A program made the translations under genes and the position numbers. The notes below the pieces were generated by a model, which made no database searches, was not told the DNA's origin, and worked only from the letters and a program-made list of their open reading frames with translations. A DNA stretch of 64,000 nt from Halobacillus locisalis (GTDB lineage Bacteria; Bacillota; Bacilli; Bacillales; Halobacillaceae), in the NCBI RefSeq assembly GCF_013694105.1, contig NZ_JACEFG010000001.1:1054001-1118000 (forward strand), written 5' to 3'. This document shows positions 46,386 to 55,044 of this stretch, piece after piece; the stretch's first letter is position 1; every line of letters begins with the position of its first letter.

Positions 46386-47411
46386 TTATTCAGTTGTTTC
46401 AATGCCATTATATACTGCAACAGAAAAGTCCATTCTGCTTGCATCTGATTGGCCATCAAAATTGGAAGTGTTGTAAACGCCAGTGCGATCAATAGCATTC
46501 ATTAAACTCATTTGATGGAAATAATTTGTATTTTCGTTAATATCCTGATAAATCTGATCACGATCAGATACAGGATGATTTTCTAATCCGAAAGCTCTAG
46601 CAACAATTAGTGCCATTTCCGTTCGAGTCATTTCTTTCTTCGGTTTGAACGAACCATCTGGGAACCCTTTAATGATTCCTGCATTTTGTATAGCTGATAC
46701 GTCTTCATAGAATCTTTCTCCAGGAGAAACATCACTAAACCCCGTAGAGCCTGAAGCTTCAAGATTTAGATGACGATTCATAATTGCAGCCGCCTGTTCA
46801 CGGGTAATTGAATCATCAGGGCGGAAAGTTCCGTCAGTGTAACCATTGATGATTTCCTCATCAGTCATCAGTTTAATAGCTTCATATGCTGCATGTTTCT
46901 TAGATAAGTCCGTAAACCAATCCGATTCGTTTGATCCAGATTCATTAGAGTTGGCTACATTGAAGTTCGATACTCGCTTAGCGCCAACGTATCTTGGCCC
47001 CCAGTAATTTGAACTCATAGAAACGATAGCAATACCTCTACTAGATGTAGCACTAATGAAGTCGTTATTGCCTACATAAATCCCAACATGAGAAATTCCT
47101 GCACGATATGTGTTCTTAAAGAATACGAGATCCCCAACTTGTAAGTCAGAACGACTAACGGAAGAACCGACTTCCCACTGTGTCAACGTTGTTCGTGGTA
47201 TAGAAATTCCCATTTCATTAAATACATAAGACGTATAACCTGAACAATCAAAGCCATGAGGAGTACTTCCTCCGAACGAATACGGTACACCTATGTATTG
47301 CTTTGAAACATCTAAAAGTTTTTCTTGCGTTGAAGCAAAAGCCTCTTTAGCTGGAACTAACACTAGCAACAAAACTGAAACGATAGACAGCAAATAAAAC
47401 TTCTTAACCAA
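46386..47411 (-). CDS. Secreted NlpC/P60 endopeptidase with SLH repeats
   Basis: About 341 residues. A signal peptide (VKKFYLLSIVSVLLLVLVP, cleavage near AFAS) precedes an NlpC/P60 domain with catalytic Cys in GFDCSGY and His in GISHVGIYVG, then three SLH repeats (two clear: EEIINGYTDGTFRPDD, AGIIKGFPDGSFKP; the third degenerate). It should cut peptidoglycan stem peptides while bound to the cell wall. The frame extends upstream to 47519, but the signal peptide supports TTG 47411. Confidence 0.88.
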   Translation of the reverse strand: MVKKFYLLSIVSVLLLVLVPAKEAFASTQEKLLDVSKQYIGVPYSFGGSTPHGFDCSGYTSYVFNEMGISIPRTTLTQWEVGSSVSRSDLQVGDLVFFKNTYRAGISHVGIYVGNNDFISATSSRGIAIVSMSSNYWGPRYVGAKRVSNFNVANSNESGSNESDWFTDLSKKHAAYEAIKLMTDEEIINGYTDGTFRPDDSITREQAAAIMNRHLNLEASGSTGFSDVSPGERFYEDVSAIQNAGIIKGFPDGSFKPKKEMTRTEMALIVARAFGLENHPVSDRDQIYQDINENTNYFHQMSLMNAIDRTGVYNTSNFDGQSDASRMDFSVAVYNGIETTE

Positions 47412-47625
47412 CGAACTCCACTCTCCATTCCCCAAATTTTCTCTCTTTTTTTCTCTGAAACTAGTGTAACAAATATAAACCCGATTGAATTTTACGGTTC
47501 TATTACAAGTTTGTATCATAAAGAAACATTATTCGACTCTTTCTCGTTAATATTTTGCCCATAAGATAAATCACCTATATGAAACTTTGATATGAAAGCT
47601 TTCTTAACCATTACAAGAATGTAAC

Positions 47626-47666
47626 AAAAAAGTCTAGTTTCCCTGATGAAGGAAACTAGACTTTTT
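47626..47666. terminator. Terminator downstream of thiT
   Basis: AAAAAAGTCTAGTTTCC/GGAAACTAGACTTTTT stem. Lies 57 bases past the thiT stop. Confidence 0.8.
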
Positions 47667-47722
47667 CTATCAGTATTACATGTATAGCACAAAGTATTGT
47701 ATGTGGGATTTTTAAGCAATTT

Positions 47723-48289
47723 TTATCGTATTAGTAGCTTAGGTCTTTGAACAATTAATAGACTTATTACGATTGCACTTAAAATAAAAGCAGGTAGCAT
47801 GTACCCTCCGTTATATAGTAGAGAATACAACCAAACAGGCTGGCCCTCTGGAGCGAATGAACCGTAAAAGATAATTCCCGCTGCGAAGTGACCAATAAAC
47901 CGGAGTACACTACCAACTAAACAGCCAATAAAAATCCAGAATACGAAGGCTTTCTTCTTTTCTTCTTTGATAGCCTGCCATACAGGGCGCGATACGATAC
48001 CAGCAATCCCGAGCACACCAAAGGCAACAAAGTAGTCAAGAAAGGTCTGTAGGACTGTTATGATATAAGCACCGGTTAATACTTGGTAGAAACCTAGCAA
48101 GAGGCCTGTCGCGACTCCTCCCTTTACACCCCATCGAAATGCCATCAGAAAAACAGGTACCATGGCAAAAGAAACAGATCCTCCTTGCGCCCATAATTTA
48201 AAGGATAAGAATGGGATTACGTCCAATAACAAAGCAAGAGCTGAAAAGATAGCCACTTCCACTAAAATTAAAATACGTTTACTTCTCAC
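47723..48289 (-). CDS. thiT: ECF thiamine transporter substrate subunit ThiT
   Basis: 188 residues and six membrane segments. Thiamine-site features GGSVSFAMVPVFLMAFRWG near residue 37 and LRFIGHFAAGIIFYG near 130 match ThiT. It works with the shared EcfA/A'/T module encoded elsewhere. Frame is open up to 48448, but that stretch is the riboswitch; GGAGGAG before GTG 48289 marks the start. Controlled by the TPP riboswitch upstream. Confidence 0.93.
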   Translation of the reverse strand: MRSKRILILVEVAIFSALALLLDVIPFLSFKLWAQGGSVSFAMVPVFLMAFRWGVKGGVATGLLLGFYQVLTGAYIITVLQTFLDYFVAFGVLGIAGIVSRPVWQAIKEEKKKAFVFWIFIGCLVGSVLRFIGHFAAGIIFYGSFAPEGQPVWLYSLLYNGGYMLPAFILSAIVISLLIVQRPKLLIR

Positions 48290-48313
48290 TATTACTCCTC
48301 CTAAAAAAAGACA

Positions 48314-48368
48314 CAAAAAAAGCAATGCCAAAGGGAAGCTTCCTGATGGAGGAATCCCACTGCATTGC
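48314..48368 (-). terminator. Riboswitch-controlled terminator before thiT
   Basis: GCAATGC/GCATTGC closing stem (48362-48368 and 48321-48327) with an inner GGGATTCC/GGAA..TCCC stem, followed by T7 on the minus strand. It sits between aptamer and gene. Confidence 0.8.
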
Positions 48369-48379
48369 ACCATCAAAAA

Positions 48380-48467
48380 AACCACCATCCCTACGCCAGT
48401 ACTAACTGACAGGTTCGAAGGGTCTGAACATTGTTCACTCTCAGCCAAGAGGCTCCCCTTGAAGGCT
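48380..48467 (-). promoter_or_regulatory. TPP riboswitch (THI element)
   Basis: Minus strand shows GGGGAGCC then GGCTGAGAGTG, ACCCTTCGAACCTG and GGCGTAGGGATGG, the conserved core of the thiamine pyrophosphate aptamer. Bound TPP should favour the terminator at 48314 and shut off thiT. Confidence 0.95.
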
Positions 48468-48553
48468 TTATACCGTTACTTTTCTTGATTGATTACTATT
48501 ATAAAAGATTGGAAGTCCCTTTACAACTCATTACATGCACTTAAATTGTTATG

Positions 48554-49291
48554 TTATTTAGTTTTCGCGTACATTTCAAAGAACTCCAAACTTCTTTCGA
48601 TAATCAAATCTTGATCATAGTCTAAAGTAGCCACATGGTAACTATTCTCTAAATGTACAATTTCTTTACGCTCTGAGAAAACGGATTGAAAAATCACCTC
48701 CGAATTGCGAGGAGGTACGACGTGGTCTTCATCAGATACAAATAATAAAACTGGTGAACGAACACCAGAAAGCTTTCCTTTCACTCTATCCATCAACAAT
48801 AATAGCTGTTCAACAGATTTGACCGGTGTACGCTCATAGGCTAATTCCTGAACTTGTTTTTTTATATCAGACCCAACGGCTTCTATGAAGCGATGGTCTT
48901 GATCGATATGCTTCATAGCAGGAATATCGATAGCCGCATTAATGAGTACCGTTCCCTTAACCTTTTCATACCGTTCTGCAAGATCCAATACTAACGTCCC
49001 GCCCATCGACAAACCTACTAAGAAAATAGCATCACACCGCTCCTGTAACCACTTAGCTGCTTTTTCTATCGAGGCTAGCCAGTCATGATAACTTGTCCTT
49101 TCCATATCTTCCGGGGTCTGTCCATGCCCTTCTAGACGGGGCGCGTAGACGGTATATCCTGCTCTTTCATATTGTTCAACTAATGGTCTCACACTTTGTG
49201 TAGTACCTGTAAACCCGTGTGAAACAAGAACTCCCACTTCATTTCCTTCATAAATTAACTCATCTGCTCCTTTAATGATTGATGCATCCAT
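48554..49291 (-). CDS. Carboxylesterase, alpha/beta hydrolase
   Basis: About 245 residues. HGFTGTTQS oxyanion region near residue 24, GLSMGGT nucleophile elbow near 93, Asp in DEDHVVP near 190 and His in NSYHVA near 220. Resembles the Est30/YvaK carboxylesterases of Bacillus. Hydrolyses short acyl esters; natural substrate unknown. Start at ATG 49291 after GGAAAGG rather than 49309. Confidence 0.92.
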   Translation of the reverse strand: MDASIIKGADELIYEGNEVGVLVSHGFTGTTQSVRPLVEQYERAGYTVYAPRLEGHGQTPEDMERTSYHDWLASIEKAAKWLQERCDAIFLVGLSMGGTLVLDLAERYEKVKGTVLINAAIDIPAMKHIDQDHRFIEAVGSDIKKQVQELAYERTPVKSVEQLLLLMDRVKGKLSGVRSPVLLFVSDEDHVVPPRNSEVIFQSVFSERKEIVHLENSYHVATLDYDQDLIIERSLEFFEMYAKTK

Positions 49292-49344
49292 TTCCTTTCC
49301 CCCTTCCATCTAGTTCTACCCGATGCACCTATTCCGAAAACTAG

Positions 49345-50181
49345 TTAAGGAAGCAGTTTCTTTAAGACAATTCTTTCAAGCCACGCCCACGGCAGAATAC
49401 GTTTTAAGATAATGTTCATTCTGACACCAGGTCCGATAGGGAATCGTAATTTAGATAAATTCCCCTGATCAGATAATTTCGCCATTAAATCGGCTACATG
49501 AGAAGGATTACCGTGTGATTCTTTATTTAATGCCTTCCATAAACCTTTTAAATAAAAAGCATACGGTGAATCTGGATTATATACATCATCCGGAATTTCC
49601 ATACCTGAAGACCATATATTTGTCTGATAAGATCCAGGCTCAATCAATGCAACATCAATGCCAAAGGGCTTAACTTCAAGCCTCAGACTCTCAGACCAGC
49701 CTTCTAACGCATGTTTTGAAGAAACATAGGCAGAAAGTCCAGGAAAGCCAATTAATCCACTAATGCTGCTCACATTCATTATTTTTCCTGATTCTTGTTT
49801 CCTCATAAGAGGAAGAACAGCTTGCGTAACCCCAATAACCCCGAAGAAATTGGTTTCAAACTGTCGCCGGTACGCCTCCAAGGGAACTTGTTCTACAAAC
49901 CCACCTATAGCAAAGCCTGCATTGTTTACCAATACATCCAGCCTAGATAAATCTTTCAATCGATCAGAAAAGTCTGCAAGCGAAACAGGGTCCGTAACGT
50001 CTAATGGCCATACCTCTATATTTTCTTTAACATGGTCATTCAGTTCATCAGACGAGAAGATGGTTGCCTTTTTCATATTCCTCATTGTCGCAATCACCCT
50101 AAAACCTTTCTTAGCACAATTTAGTGCTGTATGGTAACCGAAGCCACTAGACGCTCCGGTAATCAATACGGTTTTCTTCAA
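49345..50181 (-). CDS. Short-chain dehydrogenase/reductase
   Basis: 278 residues. TGASSGFGYHTA near residue 7, NNAGFAIGG near 87, catalytic YVSSKHALEG near 155. Long C-terminal part like retinol-dehydrogenase-type SDRs. Substrate unknown. Lies 53 bases upstream of the esterase gene on the same strand; possibly co-transcribed. Confidence 0.9.
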   Translation of the reverse strand: MKKTVLITGASSGFGYHTALNCAKKGFRVIATMRNMKKATIFSSDELNDHVKENIEVWPLDVTDPVSLADFSDRLKDLSRLDVLVNNAGFAIGGFVEQVPLEAYRRQFETNFFGVIGVTQAVLPLMRKQESGKIMNVSSISGLIGFPGLSAYVSSKHALEGWSESLRLEVKPFGIDVALIEPGSYQTNIWSSGMEIPDDVYNPDSPYAFYLKGLWKALNKESHGNPSHVADLMAKLSDQGNLSKLRFPIGPGVRMNIILKRILPWAWLERIVLKKLLP

Positions 50182-50328
50182 TCCCCTCTCCCCCTTCTCT
50201 GTTTTCTTTCTAGATGTAAACGCTATTCCCTTCTTTTCCTTTTTGCGAATGCTATGGTTATCAGTTGAATAGTGATAGAATAAGTAAGGTTCAACAACAC
50301 AATTATTAATAGAAAGGAAGTTTCATAG

Positions 50329-51453
50329 ATGAAAACAAACATGAAGCTTCAAAAGCTAACTCCTTCCTACGATCCATGGGAAGCCTACATGGATGTTAAG
50401 GAACACGGAACCATGACTTTATCAAATATCGAATTTACCACAACCACGTTGTGCAACATGCGCTGTGAGCATTGTGCCGTAGGGTATACGTTACAATCCA
50501 AAGACCCTGAAGCGCTGCCGATGGAACTCATTACGCAACGACTGGACGAAATCCCACATCTACGTACACTAAGCATTACAGGCGGGGAGCCGATGATGTC
50601 GAAAAGGTCGGTGGAAGAGTATGTGCTACCACTGCTTCAGTATGCGCATTCTCGCGGTGTCCGAACGCAAATCAACTCAAACTTGACGTTGCCTTACGAG
50701 CGATATATTCCTATTATCCCTTATCTAGATGTGCTACATATATCCCATAACTGGGGAACCATCGATGAATTCATTCATACAGGATTCGCTAGAATGGAAC
50801 GTAAGCCTCCGGAAAAAAGCCGTCGATTGTTTTTTGATCGAATGGTCGAGAACTCCAAGCGTTTATCAGATGAAGGTGTTCTGGTATCTGCAGAGACGAT
50901 GCTCAATAAGCGTACGTTCCCTTATCTTGAGGAAATTCATGATCACGTTCAAGAAATGAAATGCGCAAGACACGAAATCCACCCAATGTACCCGGTGGAC
51001 TTTGCAAGTAGTCTCGAAACCTTATCTTTAGAAGAGATGCGCGAGGGTATTGTACGGTTGCTGAATCATCGACACCCTTCTAAATGGATGTTATTCGGTA
51101 CGCTTCCGTATTATCCTTGCAGCTCTTCCCAAGATGACTTGGATTTATTGGAGCGACTATATAAAGAGGAAAATGTGACTCTACGTAATGACCCAGATGG
51201 ACGATCGAGATTAAACGTAAACATCTTCAGCGGGGATATCATTGTTACAGATTTCGGGGATGAACCAGGCCTTGGAAACATCCAAAACACGAGTCTTCCA
51301 GATGCTTACCAACATTGGATGGAGACAAATACTGCTCAATCGTTAAATTGTCACTGCCCTGCGGTGGAGTGCTTAGGGCCGAACGTATTAGTGAAAAACA
51401 CGTATTACTCAGAAGTGGACTTCCAGAAACGACAAACCAACATAACTAAATAA
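50329..51453 (+). CDS. yfkAB: Radical SAM protein YfkAB
   Basis: 374 residues. CNMRCEHC near residue 43 binds the SAM cluster, SITGGEP follows near 83, and the C-terminal CHCPAVEC supplies extra Cys (CxCxxxxC type). A YfkAB fusion conserved in Bacillaceae; function unknown. AAAGGAAG precedes the ATG. Monocistronic with its own terminator. Confidence 0.92.
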   Translation: MKTNMKLQKLTPSYDPWEAYMDVKEHGTMTLSNIEFTTTTLCNMRCEHCAVGYTLQSKDPEALPMELITQRLDEIPHLRTLSITGGEPMMSKRSVEEYVLPLLQYAHSRGVRTQINSNLTLPYERYIPIIPYLDVLHISHNWGTIDEFIHTGFARMERKPPEKSRRLFFDRMVENSKRLSDEGVLVSAETMLNKRTFPYLEEIHDHVQEMKCARHEIHPMYPVDFASSLETLSLEEMREGIVRLLNHRHPSKWMLFGTLPYYPCSSSQDDLDLLERLYKEENVTLRNDPDGRSRLNVNIFSGDIIVTDFGDEPGLGNIQNTSLPDAYQHWMETNTAQSLNCHCPAVECLGPNVLVKNTYYSEVDFQKRQTNITK

Positions 51454-51463
51454 TTGATCTATA

Positions 51464-51491
51464 GCGAACCTTAATCAAGGTTCGCTTTTTT
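51464..51491 (+). terminator. Terminator of yfkAB
   Basis: GCGAACCTT/AAGGTTCGC with loop AATC and T6. Confidence 0.88.
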
Positions 51492-51579
51492 CTATTTTCT
51501 GTTAATAATATCAAGCAATGTTGAAGACTCGATGGTGAAGTGGTTAAATCCTCCATAGAGGGAAGAGGAGGGTGCAAGC

Positions 51580-51660
51580 TGTCCGAATAAGCCCATTAAA
51601 TGTCCGATATAGTGCGTCTCTTGTCCGAATCGCTTTGTTAAATGTCCGAATTGATGTCCG
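51580..51660. repeat. 21-bp periodic GTCCGAAT repeat
   Basis: GTCCG occurs at 51581, 51602, 51623, 51644 and 51656, i.e. exactly 21, 21, 21 and 12 bases apart; the bases between are only loosely alike. On the minus strand the frame encodes (F/I)G(H/Q) every seven residues (FGHLTKR, FGQETHY, IGHLMGL, FGQLAPS), inside a 60-codon ORF 51674-51492 with GTG start and no good ribosome site. Confidence 0.75.
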
Positions 51661-51662
51661 TT

Positions 51663-51842
51663 CACCCAGTACACCCCGCAGGGCTCGCATTGTTCACAAA
51701 CACTTTTTAGTTTTTTCAGCTCGAAGAATCACCGCACCCGCCCTACGGAAAGTGACTCGTTTACCTACTCACCTTCCTCGCAACAAAAGTTGCGAAATAA
51801 GTCTTCCAGAATACTGCACGAATCCTGAAGGAAATCTCTTTT
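51663..51842. other. Intergenic stretch with decayed repeat-like sequence
   Basis: No convincing gene. It holds GC-rich pieces (CCCGCAGGGCTCG; CCCGCCCTACGGAAAGTG) that resemble degraded interspersed elements common between Bacillaceae genes, and a short CGCAAC/GTTGCG hairpin near 51779-51795. Confidence 0.3.
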
Positions 51843-51873
51843 AAAAACCCGCCAGGAAAGTATCCTGACGGGT
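51843..51873 (-). terminator. Terminator of the ZIP transporter gene
   Basis: ACCCGCCAGGA/TCCTGACGGGT (one mismatch), T-run on the minus strand. Confidence 0.8.
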
Positions 51874-51879
51874 CATTCA

Positions 51880-52686
51880 CTATATAAATAACAATAAACT
51901 CAAGGCCATGACTGCCATTCCGGCAACGACCCCATAAATAGATAAATGCGCTTCCCCATATCGCCTGGAAGCAGGTAACAATTCATCTAACGAAATGAAC
52001 ACCATAATTCCTGCTACACCGGCAAATAAAATGCCAAACATCATGTCATTTAAAAACGGCATAAGAACAAGGTATGCTAATATAGCTCCTACTGGCTCTG
52101 ATAGGCCACTTAAAAAAGATAATTTAAAGGCCTTCTTCTTGTCTCCTGTAGCGAAATAAACAGGAACCGAAACCGCAATCCCCTCAGGAATGTTATGAAT
52201 TGCAATCGCTGCTGCTATCGCAATACCTAAGGAAGGATCATTAAGTGCAGCTGTAAAAGTCGCGATTCCTTCAGGGAAGTTATGAATCGCAATGGCAAGC
52301 GCCGTAAATGTCCCCATCTTAAGTAAGTGCGAATCTTGCACATCCGACTTTGGTTTCGACATATCTTCTACTTTTTTCACTTCATGTGGATTGCCAGCCT
52401 TCGGAATTAACTTATCGATAAAAGCAATAAGGAGCATACCTCCGAAGAATCCAGCCACAGTAAGCCATTTCCCTGGGACTTCCCCCAATGCTCCTACTAG
52501 AGATTCTTGTGCTTTGAAAAAAATCTCAATCATAGAAACATAGATCATTACACCAGCTGAGAAGCCTAGCGCGACAGATAAAAAACGCGTATTTGTTGTT
52601 GATGTGAAGAATGCGAGGACACTTCCGATTCCTGTCGCTAAACCCGCGAGCAAGGTTAAGCCAAAGGCTAACATAAGATTTTCCAT
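51880..52686 (-). CDS. ZIP family metal transporter, ZupT-like
   Basis: About 268 residues, eight membrane segments. The metal-site signatures HNFPEG near residue 135 and HNIPEG near 165 are intact. Imports Zn2+ or other divalent metals. A charged cytosolic loop lies between segments 3 and 4. GGGGAG before ATG 52686 is preferred over 52728. Confidence 0.92.
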   Translation of the reverse strand: MENLMLAFGLTLLAGLATGIGSVLAFFTSTTNTRFLSVALGFSAGVMIYVSMIEIFFKAQESLVGALGEVPGKWLTVAGFFGGMLLIAFIDKLIPKAGNPHEVKKVEDMSKPKSDVQDSHLLKMGTFTALAIAIHNFPEGIATFTAALNDPSLGIAIAAAIAIHNIPEGIAVSVPVYFATGDKKKAFKLSFLSGLSEPVGAILAYLVLMPFLNDMMFGILFAGVAGIMVFISLDELLPASRRYGEAHLSIYGVVAGMAVMALSLLLFI

Positions 52687-52809
52687 TGTTCTCTCCCCTT
52701 CAGGCGTACATTTCCATTGTAGAATCATTGTAAATTATGTTTTTGCTTAGCGCAACTTTTTTAGTTTCAGTAATAATTTATGTGTCTGTTAACATTTTGT
52801 GCCTATTTT

Positions 52810-53478
52810 TTATATAGATGAGTAAGAAAATTTCGCTTGTATGGTAGATGTTATTTTTGTCTCACCTGGCTGAACTGGTGTGGAGCTACTACTTGCGACG
52901 ACGGACTTACCATATGAGATCGGCATTTCGATACTCTCTGCTCCGCTTTCTACGATTTTGAGAGGAGTAGGATGAAGCTGGACCTGTATAGTTCGAGCAA
53001 TCGTTTGAGCTTTTTTCTTCGCGTCTTCTATACTTCTCTGCAAAGCTTCTTGTTCTATTTCAGATTTGTTCCTGACATCAAACTGGATATCCGAAACTCT
53101 GTTCGCACCTTGTGACACGGCTAAATCTATGACAGCCCCTACGTCTTCAATTTTCTCCACCTTCACTTTAAGAAGATGGGTGACCCGGTAGCCACGGAAT
53201 TTTTGCTTTCCATCCTCATAATCGTACTCCGGGTAAATGAAATATTCCGCTGTTTGGATATGACGTTCAGCTATGCCAGCAGTGACCAAAGAACGAGTGA
53301 CCGCCCCTATTGTTTCAGCATTCCGTTGCTGAGCGACTGCTAGGCTCTTGTCTTCCGTCACTGCTCCTAGCCTCAAGAAAGCGATGTCCGGCTGAATCTC
53401 AACAATACCTGTACCTGTAACCCATAAGGACTCTTCTGTTGATTGCTTTCTGTAAATCGGCTGGGATTGATAATACAT
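52810..53478 (-). CDS. SIMPL-domain (DUF541) protein
   Basis: 222 residues, no clear signal peptide. VTGTGIVEIQPDIAFLRLG near residue 20 and the YRVTHLLKVKV region match the SIMPL/DUF541 family, linked to stress responses elsewhere. GAGAGGGG precedes the ATG. Function unknown. Confidence 0.88.
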   Translation of the reverse strand: MYYQSQPIYRKQSTEESLWVTGTGIVEIQPDIAFLRLGAVTEDKSLAVAQQRNAETIGAVTRSLVTAGIAERHIQTAEYFIYPEYDYEDGKQKFRGYRVTHLLKVKVEKIEDVGAVIDLAVSQGANRVSDIQFDVRNKSEIEQEALQRSIEDAKKKAQTIARTIQVQLHPTPLKIVESGAESIEMPISYGKSVVASSSSTPVQPGETKITSTIQAKFSYSSI

Positions 53479-53635
53479 ATCCCCTCTCCCTCCTCTTCTT
53501 CATTTAATGTAGAAAAGAGGAATTTTATGAGTTGAATAGAAATAATGAATCTTTTTTCCTATCATAGCCTGACCGCTTTTCACATAAATACCAAGAGGAT
53601 GGTGGTGTTCAAAATCAGCAAAAGCACATCATCCT

Positions 53636-53807
53636 ATGCCTATCGAACGATATGATATCACTCATTTAAATGGGGTTACCGAATTGAAGCGATCCTAAAC
53701 ATGTCATCATAAGAGGTGCTGGTATGGCCGGTTTGGTATCCGCTTCCCTTCTCAAGTCGGCTGGTCATGAGCTGACGATACTTTTAGAAGGACTCCTGTT
53801 ACAATAA
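53636..53807 (+). pseudogene. Relic of a flavin amine oxidase gene
   Basis: Frame 53694-53807 encodes PKHVIIRGAGMAGLVSASLL then KSAGHELTIL, the FAD-binding start of flavin monoamine oxidases, and stops at once. The preceding 19 codons from ATG 53636 (MPIERYDITHLNGVTELKR) fit the N terminus but are one frame off. The remaining ~450 residues are absent, so this is a decayed remnant. Confidence 0.75.
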
Positions 53808-53820
53808 CCATAACTATAAA

Positions 53821-53857
53821 AAAGAGGAGGGATGGGATATGCAATCCCTCCTCCTTT
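53821..53857 (-). terminator. Terminator of the protease gene
   Basis: AAAGAGGAGGGAT paired with ATCCCTCCTCCTTT (one bulge), then T-run on the minus strand. Confidence 0.8.
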
Positions 53858-53878
53858 CACTTGGAATGACCAATATTC

Positions 53879-55033
53879 TCAATCGTCTTCGTTTGATTCA
53901 GTCGTTAATTCTTCGCCACTTCCATTTAATATTTTCATGGATTTATTTTCGTATTTTACCGGATAAGTCACTTTGTATTTCTTAATGGATACTTCCCCGT
54001 TCTTCGTCTCCTCGGCTGTCAGGAAAGCCGTTACTTTTACACCACTATCAGTCGGATCGGCCACGAGATTGTCTACCTCGACAGATAAAGTATTATAGTA
54101 GCCAGATCTGAACTGTTCAAATGTCGTGGTTTCCTGCCAACTACTTCCTAGAAGAGAATAGGCGGTAACAAAGTCTCCTTGATTTACGCTATCATAGAAA
54201 TATTGCACTAAGTAGGTAGCTTGTTCGGCATCCGTCACAGCGACAGGTGCACCAGGTGTGGAAGTCAACTCTGGAAATTCAGGTAATGACTCCATCGGGG
54301 ATTCACTCCACTGTTTTACCATAGGTAAAACATCAGCAATCGGAATACTGAACCCGATCGTCTCTTGTCCGATCTTCGCACTATTAATGCCTATGACCTC
54401 TCCTGTATTTCCATCAATCAACGGTCCTCCACTGTTTCCAGGGGAAATCGGTGCAGATATTTGATACACACCCTCATACTCAAAAGGATCAATTTGCAAA
54501 TTACGATCAAGACCGCTGATTTCACCACGTGTAACCGTGTTTTGCAAACCGAGAGGGCTCCCTAATGCTAACACTTCATCTAATAATTCGACCGTCTCTT
54601 CAGATCGAACAGGAAGGGGCTCCCTCCCTTTTAAGCCTGGAACACGAACTACAGCAACATCGGTATTCCGACTGACACCAATCACTTCACCTGGCATTTC
54701 TTTTGATTCCGTGGTCATTACTGTCACATCTTTATGATTGGCGACCACGTGAGCGTTCGTCACGATATCCCCTTGATCGTTATACAAAAAACCCGATCCA
54801 ATCGTTCCATCGGACAGCTCTATTTGTACAACCAATTTTTGAGATTCATAGATGATATCTTTTGTTTTCTTTGGTACTTGCTTTTGATTATCCTCGTCAT
54901 TAACCGGCTGGCTCAACACCGGTTCTGCCTCAATTTGATCAGGTACAGTATCCATAATGTACGTGAAGGCAAACACGCCCCCCATAATGATTACAAAGGA
55001 TAAAGCAAGGCTGATGATCCAAGAGCGTTTCAT
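53879..55033 (-). CDS. HtrA-like membrane-anchored serine protease without PDZ
   Basis: About 384 residues. One N-terminal helix, then a trypsin-like domain with His in NAHVVANH, Asp in NTDVAVV and Ser in SPGNSGGPL. Instead of PDZ the C terminus has an NTF2-like module (YFYDSVNQGDFVTAYSLL). Acts outside the membrane in protein quality control or signalling. GGAGG before ATG 55033 beats the upstream ATG 55060. Lies 11 bases after the zinc-ribbon gene; same operon. Confidence 0.9.
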   Translation of the reverse strand: MKRSWIISLALSFVIIMGGVFAFTYIMDTVPDQIEAEPVLSQPVNDEDNQKQVPKKTKDIIYESQKLVVQIELSDGTIGSGFLYNDQGDIVTNAHVVANHKDVTVMTTESKEMPGEVIGVSRNTDVAVVRVPGLKGREPLPVRSEETVELLDEVLALGSPLGLQNTVTRGEISGLDRNLQIDPFEYEGVYQISAPISPGNSGGPLIDGNTGEVIGINSAKIGQETIGFSIPIADVLPMVKQWSESPMESLPEFPELTSTPGAPVAVTDAEQATYLVQYFYDSVNQGDFVTAYSLLGSSWQETTTFEQFRSGYYNTLSVEVDNLVADPTDSGVKVTAFLTAEETKNGEVSIKKYKVTYPVKYENKSMKILNGSGEELTTESNEDD

Positions 55034-55044
55034 CACACAACCTC

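Noticed and set aside
47516-47719. Minus ORF of 67 codons between the SLH gene and thiT
   Set aside because: No ribosome site, odd composition, and it reads through a perfect terminator stem.
51492-51674. Calling the heptad-repeat frame a protein gene
   Set aside because: No good ribosome site and low-complexity repeat; reported as a repeat instead.
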